Below are positions 11,001 to 42,400 of a DNA stretch of 64,000 nt, one piece after another. The stretch is from Longimicrobium sp. Its GTDB lineage: Bacteria; Gemmatimonadota; Gemmatimonadetes; Longimicrobiales; Longimicrobiaceae. The DNA is taken from assembly GCF_035474595.1 (NCBI RefSeq), contig NZ_DATIND010000151.1:62001-126000 (forward strand). Direction: 5' to 3'. The notes under the pieces are model-generated. The model worked only from the letters and a program-made list of their open reading frames with translations. It was not told where the DNA came from and made no database searches. The position numbers and the translations under genes are program-made. How positions within the stretch are numbered: position 1 is the first letter of the stretch; each line of letters opens with the position of its first letter.

Positions 11001-14000
11001 TCCAGGTCCAGCCCGTCGCCCCAGGCGTCCGCCAGCCCGAACGGCGCCGTCGGCTCTTCCACGTCGCCCAGCAGCGCGCCGAAGAACGCCTCGTGCTCGG
11101 CCTGCGTCACCCGCATCCGCGCGCGCGCCACGTGGTCGCGGAAGGCGATCGGCTCGGGAAGCTCGCCCCCGCGGCCGGCCAGGTGCGCGTGGATCTCGTC
11201 CTCCAGCGCCTCCTTGGTCACGTGGTCGGCCACCACGTGGTGAAGCTGGTCCAGCAGCACCCAGCCGCCGTCCTCGCCGCGCGCGGCGTACAGGCGGATG
11301 AGCGGCGCGCGGCGCAGGTCCATCCGCCGCCGCAGCGGCGCGACCCAAGTCCACAGGCGCCGGGCGGCGTCGCCCTCGCCGGGCTCCAGCTCGACCTCGA
11401 CCACCTCCAGCTTCGCCCGGCGCCACACCACCTGCACCGGCTCGCGCAGCCCCTCCCACGCAACCGACGAGCGCAGCACGTCGTGCCGGTCGATCACCGC
11501 CTGCAGCGCGGCCACGTACGCGTCCAGCCGCTCGCGGCTCTCGAACAGGCTGATCCCCGCCAGCACGTACGGGTCGCCGTCTTCCGCCATCAGGTGGTGG
11601 AAGAGGATTCCCTCCTGCAACGGGGCCAGCGGGTAGATGTCCTGCACGTTCGCCGCGCCGCCGTCCACGGTCGCCACGATGCCGTCGATCTCCCCCTGCG
11701 CCAGCTCCACCAGCGGCAGCATCTCGGGGGTGATGGCGTCGCACGCGGCGGGGATGCGGCTCGCGGGGACCTCGATCTCGCGCGCCTCGGTGCCGGCGAC
11801 CGCGGCCAGGCGGGCCAGCGTGGGCGCGCCGAACAGGTCCTGCACGCGGGCGTGCAGGCCGCGCTGGCGCATGCGCTCGGTCAGCTTCACCGCCAGCAGC
11901 GAGTGGCCGCCCAGCTCGAAGAAGTTGTCGCCGCGGCCGACGCGCGCCACGCCCAGCAGCTCGGCCCAGATCTCCGCGAGCACGGCTTCCGTCTCGCCCT
12001 CGGGCGCCTCGTAGCCGCGCGCCGCGAAGGCGCCGGCGTCCGGCGCGGGAAGCGCGCGGCGATCCACCTTGCCGTTCGGCGTCAGCGGGAGCGCCTCCAG
12101 CCGCACGAACGCGGCGGGCACCATGTACTCGGGCAGCCGCTCCGCCGCGAACGCGCGCAGCGCCTCCGCGTCGATCGCCGCGTCCGCGACGTACCACGCC
12201 ACCAGCCGCGGGTCGCCGGCGCTTTCGCGCGCGAGGACGACGGCGGCGCGCACCTGCGGATGCCCGGCCAGCCGCGTCTCGATCTCGCCCGGCTCGATGC
12301 GGAAGCCCCGCACCTTCACCTGGAAGTCGTTGCGCCCCAGGAACTCGATCGTCCCGCCCGCCCGCCAGCGCACGAGATCGCCCGTCCGGTACATCCACGC
12401 GCCCGGCTCGGCGGCGAACGGATCGGGGACGAAGCGCTCGGCCGTGAGCCCGGGCCGGCCGAGGTAGCCGCGCGCCACGCTCGCGCCGCCGACATACAGC
12501 TCGCCCGCGACGCCGACGGGCACCGGCTCGCCGCGCGCGTCCAGCACGTAGACCTGCGTGTTGGCGATGCCGCGCCCGATGTGCAGCCGGTCCGCCGCGC
12601 CGACCTCGCCCGAGGTCGCGACGACCGTCGTCTCCGTCGGCCCGTAGTTGTTGATGACGGTGTAGCGCGCGTCCGCCGGAAGCGTCCGCAGCCGGTCGCC
12701 GCCGACGAGCAGCGTCCTCAGGGTCGCGGGGGCGATGCCTCGCTCGAACGCGAGCTCGGCCAGCGGCGTGGGGAGGAAGCACACGTCCAGCGGCTGCTTC
12801 GCCCACCACTCCAGCAGCGCCTCGGGATCGCGCGCGGCGGGAAGGTGCAGCGCGGCGCCCGCGCACAGCGGCGGCCAGATCTCCCACGTGCTCGCGTCGA
12901 ACCCGAAGCCCGCTACGCTGGACGACCGGTCGCCCTCGCGCAGCGCGAACGCATCGCAGTGCCAGGCGACCAGGTTGCCCAGGCTGCGGTGCTCCACCTG
13001 CACGCCCTTCGGCGTCCCCGTCGATCCCGAGGTGTAGACGACGTACGCCAGGTGCCCCGCGTCCAGCCCGACGCTCTCGCGCGCAGGATTCGTGGCGTCG
13101 CGATCCGCCCACGCCGCATCGTCGCCCAGGTCGAGGACGGGGAGATCTACATCCGCGAAGCGCGCGGCGAGCGACGCCTGCGTCAGCAGGGCGACGGGGG
13201 CGCTGTCCGCGAGCATGTAGCGCAGCCGCTCGTCGGGATACGCGGGATCCATCGGCACGTACGCACCGCCCGCCTTCACCACGGCGAGCAGCGCTTCCAC
13301 CATCTCCGTCCCCCGCTCCACGCAGACGGCGACGCGCGAATCCGGGCGGACGCCGAGCGCGCGGAGGTGGTGCGCGAGGCGGTTGGCGCGCGCGTTCAGC
13401 TGCGCGTACGTCAGCGCCCCGCGCTCGGAGACGACGGCGTCCGCGTGCGGCGTCCGCGCGGCCTGCGCCTCGAAGCGCTGGTGGATGCACAGGTCGCGCG
13501 GGTAGTCCAGCGCGGTTGCGTTCCACGTCTCCACCACCTGCCGGCGCTCGGCGTCGGGGAGGAGGGAGATGGAATCCACGCGCTGGCCGTCGCCGGCCAC
13601 CATCGCCTCCAGCACGCGGCGGAGGTAGCCCATCCACCGCTCCACCGTCTCCGCCTGGAAGAGCGACGTCGCGTACTCCACCCCGCCGGCGATCCGTCCC
13701 CCCACCTCCTGCAGCGACAGCGACAGGTCGAACTTGGCCGACGGCTGCGGCGAGCGCTCCAGCACGGCGGGCGCCAGGCCCGGCAGCGCCAGGCGGCTGC
13801 GCCGCACGTTCTGCCACGAGAACACCACCTGGAACACCGGGTTGTGCGCCAGGCTGCGCGTGGGCTGCACCCGGTCCACCACCTGCTCGAAGGGGAGGTC
13901 CTGGTTGTGCTGCGCGGCGATCGCGCGCTCCCGCACCCGCCCCAGCAGCTCCGCCACCGTCGGCGCGTCGGCGAGGTCGATCCGCAACGCCAGCGTGTTC

Positions 14001-15220
14001 ACGAAGAAGCCGATCAGCCCCTCGATCTCGCCCCGCCCGCGGTTGGCCACCGGCGACCCGATCACCACGTCCGTCTGCCCCGCCAGGCGGCCGAGCACCA
14101 CCGCCCAGCCGGCCAGCAGCGTCTGGTACAGCGTGGTCCCGTGGCGGCGGCCCAGCGCCTTCAGCCCGGCCGTCAGCGCCTCGTCCAGCTCCAGCGCGAC
14201 GGAGGCGCCGGCGTGGTCCTGCCGCGCGGGGCGGGCGTGGTCCAGCGGCAGCTCCAGCAGCTCGGGAATGCCGGCCAGCGCGCGGCTCCAGTACGCCGCC
14301 TGCTCCTCCAGCACCTCGTCCTCCACCCACCGGCGCTGCCACGCGACGTAATCCGCGTACTGCACCGGCAGCGCGGGAAGCGGGTCCGCCGCGCCGCGCC
14401 GGAACGCCGGGTACAGCACCCCTAGCTCGTCCACCAGCACCTCCATCGACCAGCCGTCGGCCACGATGTGGTGCAGGGTGACGAGCAGCACGTGGTCGTC
14501 CGCGGCCAGCCGCACCAGCCGGCCGCGCGCCAGCGGCCCGTTCTCCAGGTCGAAGGGCGCCACCGCCTCCTCGGCGATCAGGCGGCGAAGCTCGGCGTCC
14601 GCCTGCGGATCGGCCGAGAGGTCGTGGTGGGCGAGGGGGAAGCGGGACGACTCAGCCGGGGCCACGCGCTGCTCCGGCTCGCCGTCCATCGCGTGGAAGC
14701 TGGTGCGCAGCGCCTCGTGGCGGTGGACGATACGGTCGAGCGCGCGGGCCAGCGCCTCGGCGTCCAGCTCGCCGCGCAGCCACAGCTGGCGGGGGATGTT
14801 GTACACGCCGGGAAGGCCCAGCTGCTCCAGGAACCACACGCGCTGCTGCGCGAAGGAGAGCGCCAGCCGGCCGCCGCGGTCCGCCGCGGCGATGGGCGGC
14901 AGCTCCGCGTGCGCCGCCTGCGCCACCCCGCGCGCGAACTCGGCCAGCACCGGCCGCTCGAACACCTCGCCCACCGCCACGTCCACGCCCAGCGCCTGGC
15001 GCACGCGCGCGGCCACCCGCGCGCCCAGCAGCGAGTCGCCGCCCAGCGCGAAGAAGTCGTCGCCGCGGCCCACGCGCGGGGCGCGCAGCACCTGCTGCCA
15101 GATCTCCGCGACCGCCGCCTCCACCTCGCCCACGGGCACGGCGTACCCCGGCCACCCGTCGCCGCCCTGCGGGGCGGGAAGGTGTCCGGCCGAGCTGCTC
15201 GTTCCGACGTCACTGCGCAT
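2015..15220 (-). CDS. NRPS C, 4401 aa: PCP-(C-A-PCP)-(E/C-A-PCP)x2-(C-A-PCP)
   Basis: Multimodular NRPS. Carrier domains have their serine near residues 62 (LGGDSL), 1106, 2188, 3287 and 4339 (LGGHSL). Condensation domains lie at about 110-550 and 3330-3770 (HHIVADG, HHAVSDA). Dual E/C domains lie at about 1170-1610 and 2240-2700, with the extended N-terminal HHx5GD motif plus HHVVADH and HHLVSDH. Adenylation domains begin near 582, 1651, 2726 and 3808. Pocket codes read by alignment to GrsA are DAWFLGNVVK (Leu), DARHVGVVDK (closest to Glu DAKDLGVVDK), DILQLGVIWK (Gly) and DAMLLGCCFK (hydrophobic, no close match). The E/C domains imply D-Leu and D-Glu-like residues. The protein begins inside a module: a short LPAPQ tail typical of an adenylation-domain end, then a carrier domain with no partner. 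The third adenylation domain carries a 25-residue repeat-derived insertion. The ATG at 15220 is chosen because homologous sequence begins there; the frame stays open to 15460 but reads as low-complexity. Confidence 0.95.
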   Translation of the reverse strand: MRSDVGTSSSAGHLPAPQGGDGWPGYAVPVGEVEAAVAEIWQQVLRAPRVGRGDDFFALGGDSLLGARVAARVRQALGVDVAVGEVFERPVLAEFARGVAQAAHAELPPIAAADRGGRLALSFAQQRVWFLEQLGLPGVYNIPRQLWLRGELDAEALARALDRIVHRHEALRTSFHAMDGEPEQRVAPAESSRFPLAHHDLSADPQADAELRRLIAEEAVAPFDLENGPLARGRLVRLAADDHVLLVTLHHIVADGWSMEVLVDELGVLYPAFRRGAADPLPALPVQYADYVAWQRRWVEDEVLEEQAAYWSRALAGIPELLELPLDHARPARQDHAGASVALELDEALTAGLKALGRRHGTTLYQTLLAGWAVVLGRLAGQTDVVIGSPVANRGRGEIEGLIGFFVNTLALRIDLADAPTVAELLGRVRERAIAAQHNQDLPFEQVVDRVQPTRSLAHNPVFQVVFSWQNVRRSRLALPGLAPAVLERSPQPSAKFDLSLSLQEVGGRIAGGVEYATSLFQAETVERWMGYLRRVLEAMVAGDGQRVDSISLLPDAERRQVVETWNATALDYPRDLCIHQRFEAQAARTPHADAVVSERGALTYAQLNARANRLAHHLRALGVRPDSRVAVCVERGTEMVEALLAVVKAGGAYVPMDPAYPDERLRYMLADSAPVALLTQASLAARFADVDLPVLDLGDDAAWADRDATNPARESVGLDAGHLAYVVYTSGSTGTPKGVQVEHRSLGNLVAWHCDAFALREGDRSSSVAGFGFDASTWEIWPPLCAGAALHLPAARDPEALLEWWAKQPLDVCFLPTPLAELAFERGIAPATLRTLLVGGDRLRTLPADARYTVINNYGPTETTVVATSGEVGAADRLHIGRGIANTQVYVLDARGEPVPVGVAGELYVGGASVARGYLGRPGLTAERFVPDPFAAEPGAWMYRTGDLVRWRAGGTIEFLGRNDFQVKVRGFRIEPGEIETRLAGHPQVRAAVVLARESAGDPRLVAWYVADAAIDAEALRAFAAERLPEYMVPAAFVRLEALPLTPNGKVDRRALPAPDAGAFAARGYEAPEGETEAVLAEIWAELLGVARVGRGDNFFELGGHSLLAVKLTERMRQRGLHARVQDLFGAPTLARLAAVAGTEAREIEVPASRIPAACDAITPEMLPLVELAQGEIDGIVATVDGGAANVQDIYPLAPLQEGILFHHLMAEDGDPYVLAGISLFESRERLDAYVAALQAVIDRHDVLRSSVAWEGLREPVQVVWRRAKLEVVEVELEPGEGDAARRLWTWVAPLRRRMDLRRAPLIRLYAARGEDGGWVLLDQLHHVVADHVTKEALEDEIHAHLAGRGGELPEPIAFRDHVARARMRVTQAEHEAFFGALLGDVEEPTAPFGLADAWGDGLDLDEGVLAVDPALAIRLRDRARRLGVSAASFCHVAWAQVLARVSGRDDVVFGTVLFGRMQGGEGADRVLGPFMNTLPFRVRVGAERAEGGVLATHRQLAGLLRHENASLALAQRCSRVEAPAPLFTALLNYRHSRALGEQTPAQAGLPEGIRRLRMLTRNSYPLTLNVDDRGESLSFKVFAPASVGPGRVCALVERALAGLVDALETAPERPLRAIEVLPEAERRQVVEGWNATAAEYPHAACLHHLFEAQVERTPDALALTFEGDSITYRELNARANRIAHHLVARGVGPDVRVGLCVERSLEMMAGLLGVLKAGGAYVALDPEYPEERLRYMLVDSEPAVLLTCGASADRFGGLGVPVVALDRDAAAWSHLPETNPERAVTPNHLAYLIYTSGSTGQPKGVMVEHRAIVNVLAWMNAAWRLDSTDVVLQKTPYSFDASLRELIPALLVGARMVVARPGGHRDARYMLETIRRERVTTLHFVPSMLQVLVQEADFGECTHLKRVVCGGEALPPELVKRFHQHLPDTRLYNVYGPTEAAVDVTEWSCAAGDERDRIPIGHPMANVRMYVLDGDAQPVPAGVVGELYIGGVQVARGYRNRPELTAERFVADPFSGEAGARLYRTGDLGRWLADGAIEVMGRADAQVKVRGFRIELGEIESRLIDHPQIREAVVIAREDSPGDRRLVAYYVADGAVDADALRAHLAERLPEYMVPAACLALDELPRTPNGKLDRRALPAPEDDAFARRGFEAPQGETEEALAEIWCQVLGVERVGRWDNFAELGGHSLRAMMVAGRMRKRGLHAEVSALFTTTSLAELAGVVRSKSSDVAVPANRIPTPCTAITPAMLPLVELGQGEIDRVVAGVEGGAANVQDIYPLAPLQEGILFHHLLAAEGDPYLLAVVYGFDTRWRLDAYLGALQAVIDRHDVLRTAVMWEGLREPVQVVCRRAVLPVEEVELEGEGDAVRRLYDRFDPRLHRLDVRRAPIMRAVVARDEARGRWLLLVLRHHLVSDHQAQEVLQAEVEAHLLGRAASLPAPLPFRDYVAQARLGVSRAEHEAYFRKLLADVDEPTAPFGLLDVRGDGSGVAEARLPVDGKLAATLRDRARKLGVSAAALCHVAWAQVLARVSGRDDVVFGTVLFGRMKGGEGADRVLGLFNNTLPVRVRVADEGAEAAVRGAHRQLAELLRHEHASLALAQRCSGVEAPAPLFTALLNYRHSGGGAGKAARASDFEPIYGVGRTNYPLTLSVDDRGEALSLTSVAPASVGADRVCAMMHRALEGLAEALETAPARPLARVDVLPAAERRAALEARNATEAAYPGACVHELVEAQAARTPDAVALVFHGEQVTYGELNARANRLAHALIARGVGADVRVAVCAERGVEMMVALLAVLKAGGAYVPLDPAYPADRVGYVLRHGAPAVVLTQASLSDRFGGMEIPVFRLDADAGTWADLSAANPARGRVRPGNLAYVIYTSGSTGEPKGVMNTHGGVVNLLASIGGTVGMTPADRLIAVTTISFDISVLELFLPLVTGARVELLDRASSADPEALMRAIAAGGATVMQATPATWRMLVDAGWEGDANLRALCGGEALPAELAARLRERVGALWNVYGPTETTIWSSVQPVDADGSLSTASVAIGGPLANTRFYLLDRRGEPVPAGVAGELYIGGAGVARGYLGRPALTAERFVPDAFASTPGARMYRTGDLARWCESAKVRECGSTSSARDGRTAALPHSRTSVLEFLGRNDFQVKVRGFRIELGEIEARLAAFPGIREAVVVAREDVPGDRRLAAYFVGEGETEALRAHLAAALPEYMVPAAYVRMDAFPLTPNGKLDRRALPAPEGDAFAAREWEAPVGETESALAEIWAEVLGADRVGRRDGFFELGGHSLVAVRMISRVRQVLGVEAALGELFDRPTLAEFARTLDAAARADLPPIGRADRGAALPLSHAQQRLWFLEQLGDLGPAYHVRSRVRLRGELDRTALVRALDRIAERHEALRTTFAGNDGEPEQRIAPVSDARFPLREHDLREHGDAEQMLDRLMADEATAAFDLSRGPLARARLIRLADDDHVLLVTLHHAVSDAWSMGVLTDELGALYAAFRRGERDPLAPLPVQYADYAAWQRRWVDGGAVRAQADYWKATLAGAPELLELPLDHARPARQDHAGATLPLELDEALTAGVKALARRHGATPFMALMAAWATVLARLSGQHDVVIGTPTANRGRREVEGLIGFFVNTLALRVDLSDSPSVATLLGRVKARALEAQQNQDIPFEQVVELVQPARSLAHSPVFQVMFAWQSAPRGTLQLPGLEPAALPGATLATSKFDLSLQLREADGRIVGGMEYATSLFEAATVERIAGYLRRAVAEMVADDPRPAERLALVPEDERWRVLHTWNATAASYPSWSAVHELFEARAKRTPAAAAIVDGAATVTYAELNARANRLAHHLAARGVGAGTRVAILLPRSAELVAAELAVLKAGAAYVPLDATYPAERIAFMVADSGCGVLLSQSGEQVPHLPNVERIDIDRVVDGDTENLRITSGGESVAYVMYTSGSTGEPKGVMVPHRAITQLVMTNGFADLDADDRVALASNPAFDAATMEVWGPLLNGGRIVVVPQDVLLDPEAYGTLLVNQGVTTILITPVLFNHYARVIPVALAGLKQILTGGDKADPAAYARVLAERGRVTIYNCYGPTETTCFSIAHDVVGVTEDTRVVPIGRPKGNTRVYVLDAACEPVPTGAVGELYVGGHGVALGYWNRADLTAERFVSDPFGGEPGARLYRTGDLVRWKADGRLEFVGRNDFQVKVRGFRIELSEIESRLAEHAAVRESVVVAREDGPGDKRLVAYFVGEEADVDALRAHLAERLPEYMVPAAYVRLEAMPRTGTGKVDRRALPAPEGDAYARRGYEAPEGETETILARLWSEVLGVERVGRHDHFFELGGHSLMASKLVPRIKQHMEVDVALGDVFEHPVLWQLANAILDAQLAQFSAIDIANLTALVRPAPVT
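5808..5894 (-). repeat. Palindromic 8-bp-unit repeat inserted in frame in NRPS C
   Basis: Left arm 5809-5824 is the exact reverse complement of right arm 5865-5880. Both arms are built from 8-bp units (GTGCGTGA, GTGCGGGA; TTCGCACT, CACGCACT). Read on the minus strand it adds about 25 codons to the third adenylation domain, between the A7 motif (TGDLARW) and LEFLGRNDF before the A8 hinge, giving CESAKVRECGS...ALPHSRTSVL where relatives have six residues such as LPDGNI. The frame is preserved. The same unit occurs in an intergenic array at 60511-60542, so this is a genomic repeat and not NRPS sequence. Confidence 0.9.
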
Positions 15221-15267
15221 GGACGAAATACGGGGTCGTTGGGTGGGCAAAGGTCCCGGTCGAACGG

Positions 15268-15291
15268 CCGGCCCCGCCGCGGCGGGGCCGG
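15268..15291. promoter_or_regulatory. 24-bp perfect palindrome upstream of NRPS C
   Basis: Two 12-base arms, CCGGCCCCGCCG and its exact reverse complement, with no spacer. It lies 48-71 bp upstream of the ATG of NRPS C in the leader on the minus strand. It could be a protein-binding site or a very stable leader hairpin. There is no T-run on either side, so it is not a typical intrinsic terminator. Function is inferred from position only. Confidence 0.3.
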
Positions 15292-15633
15292 TCCTGTCGG
15301 TGGAGGCGGGCGGATGTCCGCCTCTGTCTGTGCGTGTGTGTGCCTGCCGAGGGGGGTGCGTCCACTGCGGAGCTGCGTCCTCCACCATCAGCCGCCCCGG
15401 AGCCGCGCGCGCTCCGGTCCCGTCCTGCCGCCTCCGTGGTCCCGGGAGCCCGGGAGCCATGCGGTGGCGGGTTCACTCCGTATGTTCACCGGCGTCCGCT
15501 CGATGGCGCCTTCGCAGCGCCATTGCCGGACGGGGAACGCTCCGCCGGTCCGTCATCGCCCTCGCCGGGCGATCCACCGCTCTCCGCCGCCGGGTGCGGG
15601 GACGCACCCGGTGTACGCCCGTTCAGCCGTTTG

Positions 15634-15657
15634 GGGTCACCGCTGGTACGGTGACCC
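15634..15657 (-). terminator. Hairpin after NRPS B
   Basis: Perfect 9-bp inverted repeat (GGGTCACCG / CGGTGACCC) with a 6-base loop, 63 bp downstream of the NRPS B stop codon. It lacks a T-run on the minus strand, as is common in very GC-rich genomes. It is a candidate transcription end or 3'-stabilising hairpin for the A-B operon. Confidence 0.45.
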
Positions 15658-15719
15658 GGCCGGGCGGGTTTCACATCCGCCGATCGATGCCGTAAGGAAA
15701 TCGGGTCCGGGCAGGCAGG

Positions 15720-39469
<23,750 letters not shown>

Positions 39470-39473
<4 letters not shown>

Positions 39474-42400
39474 AGCCGGAACTCCTGCACGTGCTCGGTG
39501 ACCGCGGCCAGCCCGGCCAGCGTGGGGGTGGTGAACAGGTCGCCGACCTCGGCGTGCAGGTCGCGCTGCCGCATCATCTCGAACAGGCGCACCGCCAGCA
39601 GCGAGTGGCCGCCCAGCTCGAAGAAGTTATCCGTGCGCCCCACGCGCTCCACGCGCAGCAGCTCGGCCCAGATCTCCGCGAGCACTTCCTCCGTCTCGCC
39701 CACCGGCGCCTCGTAGCCGCGCGCCGCGAAGGCGCCGGCGTCGGGCGCGGGAAGCGCGCGGCGGTCCACCTTGCCGTTGGGCGTCAGCGGCAGCGACTCC
39801 AGCCGCACGAAGGCGGCGGGGATCATGTACTCCGGCAGCCGCTCGCCGACGAACGCGCGCAGCGTCTCCGGCTCGATCGCCGCGTCGGCCACGTACCACG
39901 CCACCAGCCGCGGCCCGCCCGGCGCATCCTCGCGCGCCAGGACGACGGCCGCGCGCACCTGCGGATGATCCGCCAGCCGCGTCTCGATCTCCCCCGGCTC
40001 GATGCGGAAGCCGCGCACCTTCACCTGGAAGTCGTTGCGGCCGAGGAACTCGATCGTCCCATCCGCCAGCCAGCGGACGAGGTCGCCCGTGCGGTACATC
40101 CGCGCGCCCGGCCCGGCGCTGAACGGATCGGGGATGAATCGCTCCGCCGTGAGACCGGGCCGGCCGAGGTAGCCGCGCGCCACGCCCGCCCCGCCGACGT
40201 ACAGCTCGCCCGCGACGCCGACGGGCACCGGCTCGCCGCGCGCGTCCAGCACGTAGACCTGCGTGTTGGAGATGCCGCGCCCGATGTGCAGCCGCGCCGC
40301 CGTCCCGACGATGCCGGATGTGGCGACGACCGTCGTCTCCGTCGGCCCGTAGTTGTTGACGACGGTGTAGATGGCGTCCGCCGGGAGCGTCCGCAGCCGG
40401 TCGCCGCCGACGAGGAGCGTGCGCAGCGTCTTCGGGGCGATGCCTCGCTCGAAGGCGAGCTCGGCCAGCGGCGTGGGGAGGAAGCACACGTCCAGCGGCT
40501 GCCTCGCCCACCACTCCAGCAGCGCCTCCGGATCGCGCGCGGCGGGGAGATGGAGCGCGGCGCCCGCGCAGAGCGGCGGCCAGATCTCCCACGTGCTCGC
40601 GTCGAACCCGAAGCCCGCGACGCTCGAAGACCGATCACCCTCGCGCAGCGCGAACGCGTCGCAGTGCCAGGCGACCAGGTTGCCCAGGCTGCGGTGCTCC
40701 ACCTGCACGCCCTTCGGCGTCCCCGTCGAGCCCGACGTGTAGACGACGTACGCCAGGTGCCCCGCGTCCAGCCCGACGCTCTCGCGCGCCGGGTTCGCCG
40801 CGTCACCATTCGCCCACGCCGCATCGTCGCCCAGGTCGAGCACGGGGACGTCGATGCCGGTGAACCGCGCCGCCAGCGATGCCTGCGTCAGCAGGGCGAC
40901 GGGGGCGCTGTCCGCGAGCATGTAGCGCAGCCGCTCGTCCGGGTACGCAGGGTCCATCGGCACGTACGCGCCGCCCGCCTTCACGACGGCGAGCAGCGCT
41001 TCCACCATCTCCGTCCCCCGCTCCACGCAGACCGCGACACGCGAATCCGGCCGCACACCCATCGCGCGCAGGTGGTGCGCGAGGCGGTTGGCGCGCGCGT
41101 TCAGCTGCGCGTACGTCACCGTCCCCCGCTCGGAGACGACGGCGTCCGCGTGCGGCGTCTGCACCGCCTGCGCCTCGAAGCGCTGGTGGATGCAGAGCTC
41201 GCGCGGGTAGTCCAGCGCGGTGGCGTTCCACGTCTCCACCACCTGCCGGCGCTCTTCACCGGCCAGCAGCGGGATCGATGCGACGCTCCGGCGCTCGTCC
41301 GCCACCATCCCCGCCAGCACGCGGCGGAGGTAGCCCATCCACCGCTCCACCGTCTCCGCCTGGAAGAGCGCGGTCGCGTACTCCACCCCGCCCACGATCC
41401 GCCCGTCGCGCTCGGAAAGGGTCAGCGAGAGGTCGAACTTCGCCGTCGCCTGCGCGGCCCCGCCGACGGAGCCCACGGCCAGGCCGGGGAGCTCCAGCCG
41501 CCCCTGCGGCGTGCTCTGCCAGGCGAACATCACCTGGAAGAGCGGCGTGTGCGCCAGGCTGCGCACCGGCTGCACCAGCTCCACCACCTGCTCGAAGGGG
41601 ATGTCCTGGTGGTGCTGCGCCCCCAGCGCCCGCTCCCGCACCCGCCCCAGCAGCGCGGCGGCGGAAGGCGCGTCCGCCAGGTCGATGCGCACCGCCAGCG
41701 TGTTCACGAAGAAGCCGATCAGCCCCTCGATCTCGCTCCGCCCGCGGTTCGCCGTCGGCGTGCCGAGAACCACGTCGCCCTGCCCGGCCAGGCGGCCGAG
41801 AACCACGGCCCACGCGGCCATCAGCGTCATGAACGGCGTGGTGCCGTGGCGCTGGCCGAGCGCCTTCACCGCCGCCGTCAGCGCCTCGTCCAGCTCGAAG
41901 CCCAGCGACGCGCCCGCGTGGTCCTGCCGCGCCGGGCGCGGATGGTCGGTGGGCAGCTCCAGCCGCTCGGGAGCGCCGGCCAGCGTATCGCGCCAGTAGT
42001 CCGCCTGCCGCCGCAGCACCTCGCCGTCCACCCAGCGGCGCTGCCAGGCCGCGTAGTCGGGGTACTGGACGGGGAGCGGCGGAAGCGGATCGGCGGCGTC
42101 CCGGCGGAAGGCGCCGTACAGCGCGCCCAGCTCGTCGGTCAGCACGCCCATCGACCACGCGTCGGAGACGATGTGGTGCAGGGTGATGAGCAGCACGTGG
42201 TCGTCGGCCGCCAGCCGGATCAGCCGCCCGCGCACCAGCGGCCCGCGCTCCAGGTCGAACGGCGCGCCGGCCTCGCCCGCCGCCAGCCGCCGCAGCTCGG
42301 CCTCGGGGCCGGCGTGCGCGGACAGGTCGTGCTCGCGGAGATGGAACCGGCTCTCCTCCGCGCGCGCCACGTGCTGCGCCGGCTCGCCGTCCACGGTGCG

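Larger units (their letters stand above)
15221..15719. other. Intergenic region between NRPS B and NRPS C
   Basis: A 499-bp gap on the NRPS strand. Small open frames on both strands have no domain-like sequence. I looked for the adenylation domain that should precede the first carrier domain of C and see no remnant of it here. The gap holds a hairpin 63 bp after the end of B and a 24-bp perfect palindrome 48 bp before the start of C. This suggests that B and C are separate transcription units and that a promoter for C lies here; no clear -35/-10 pair could be assigned. Confidence 0.7.

Noticed and set aside
5819-14425. Long plus-strand frame opposite NRPS C, and similar ones at 1763-5818, 39491-46360 and 46361-53158
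   Set aside because: Same antisense artefact; low-complexity translation and no start signals.
15221-15460. 80-residue N-terminal extension of NRPS C
   Set aside because: The extension is Pro/Arg/Thr-rich, includes the 24-bp palindrome and has no similarity to NRPS sequence; homology begins just after the ATG at 15220.
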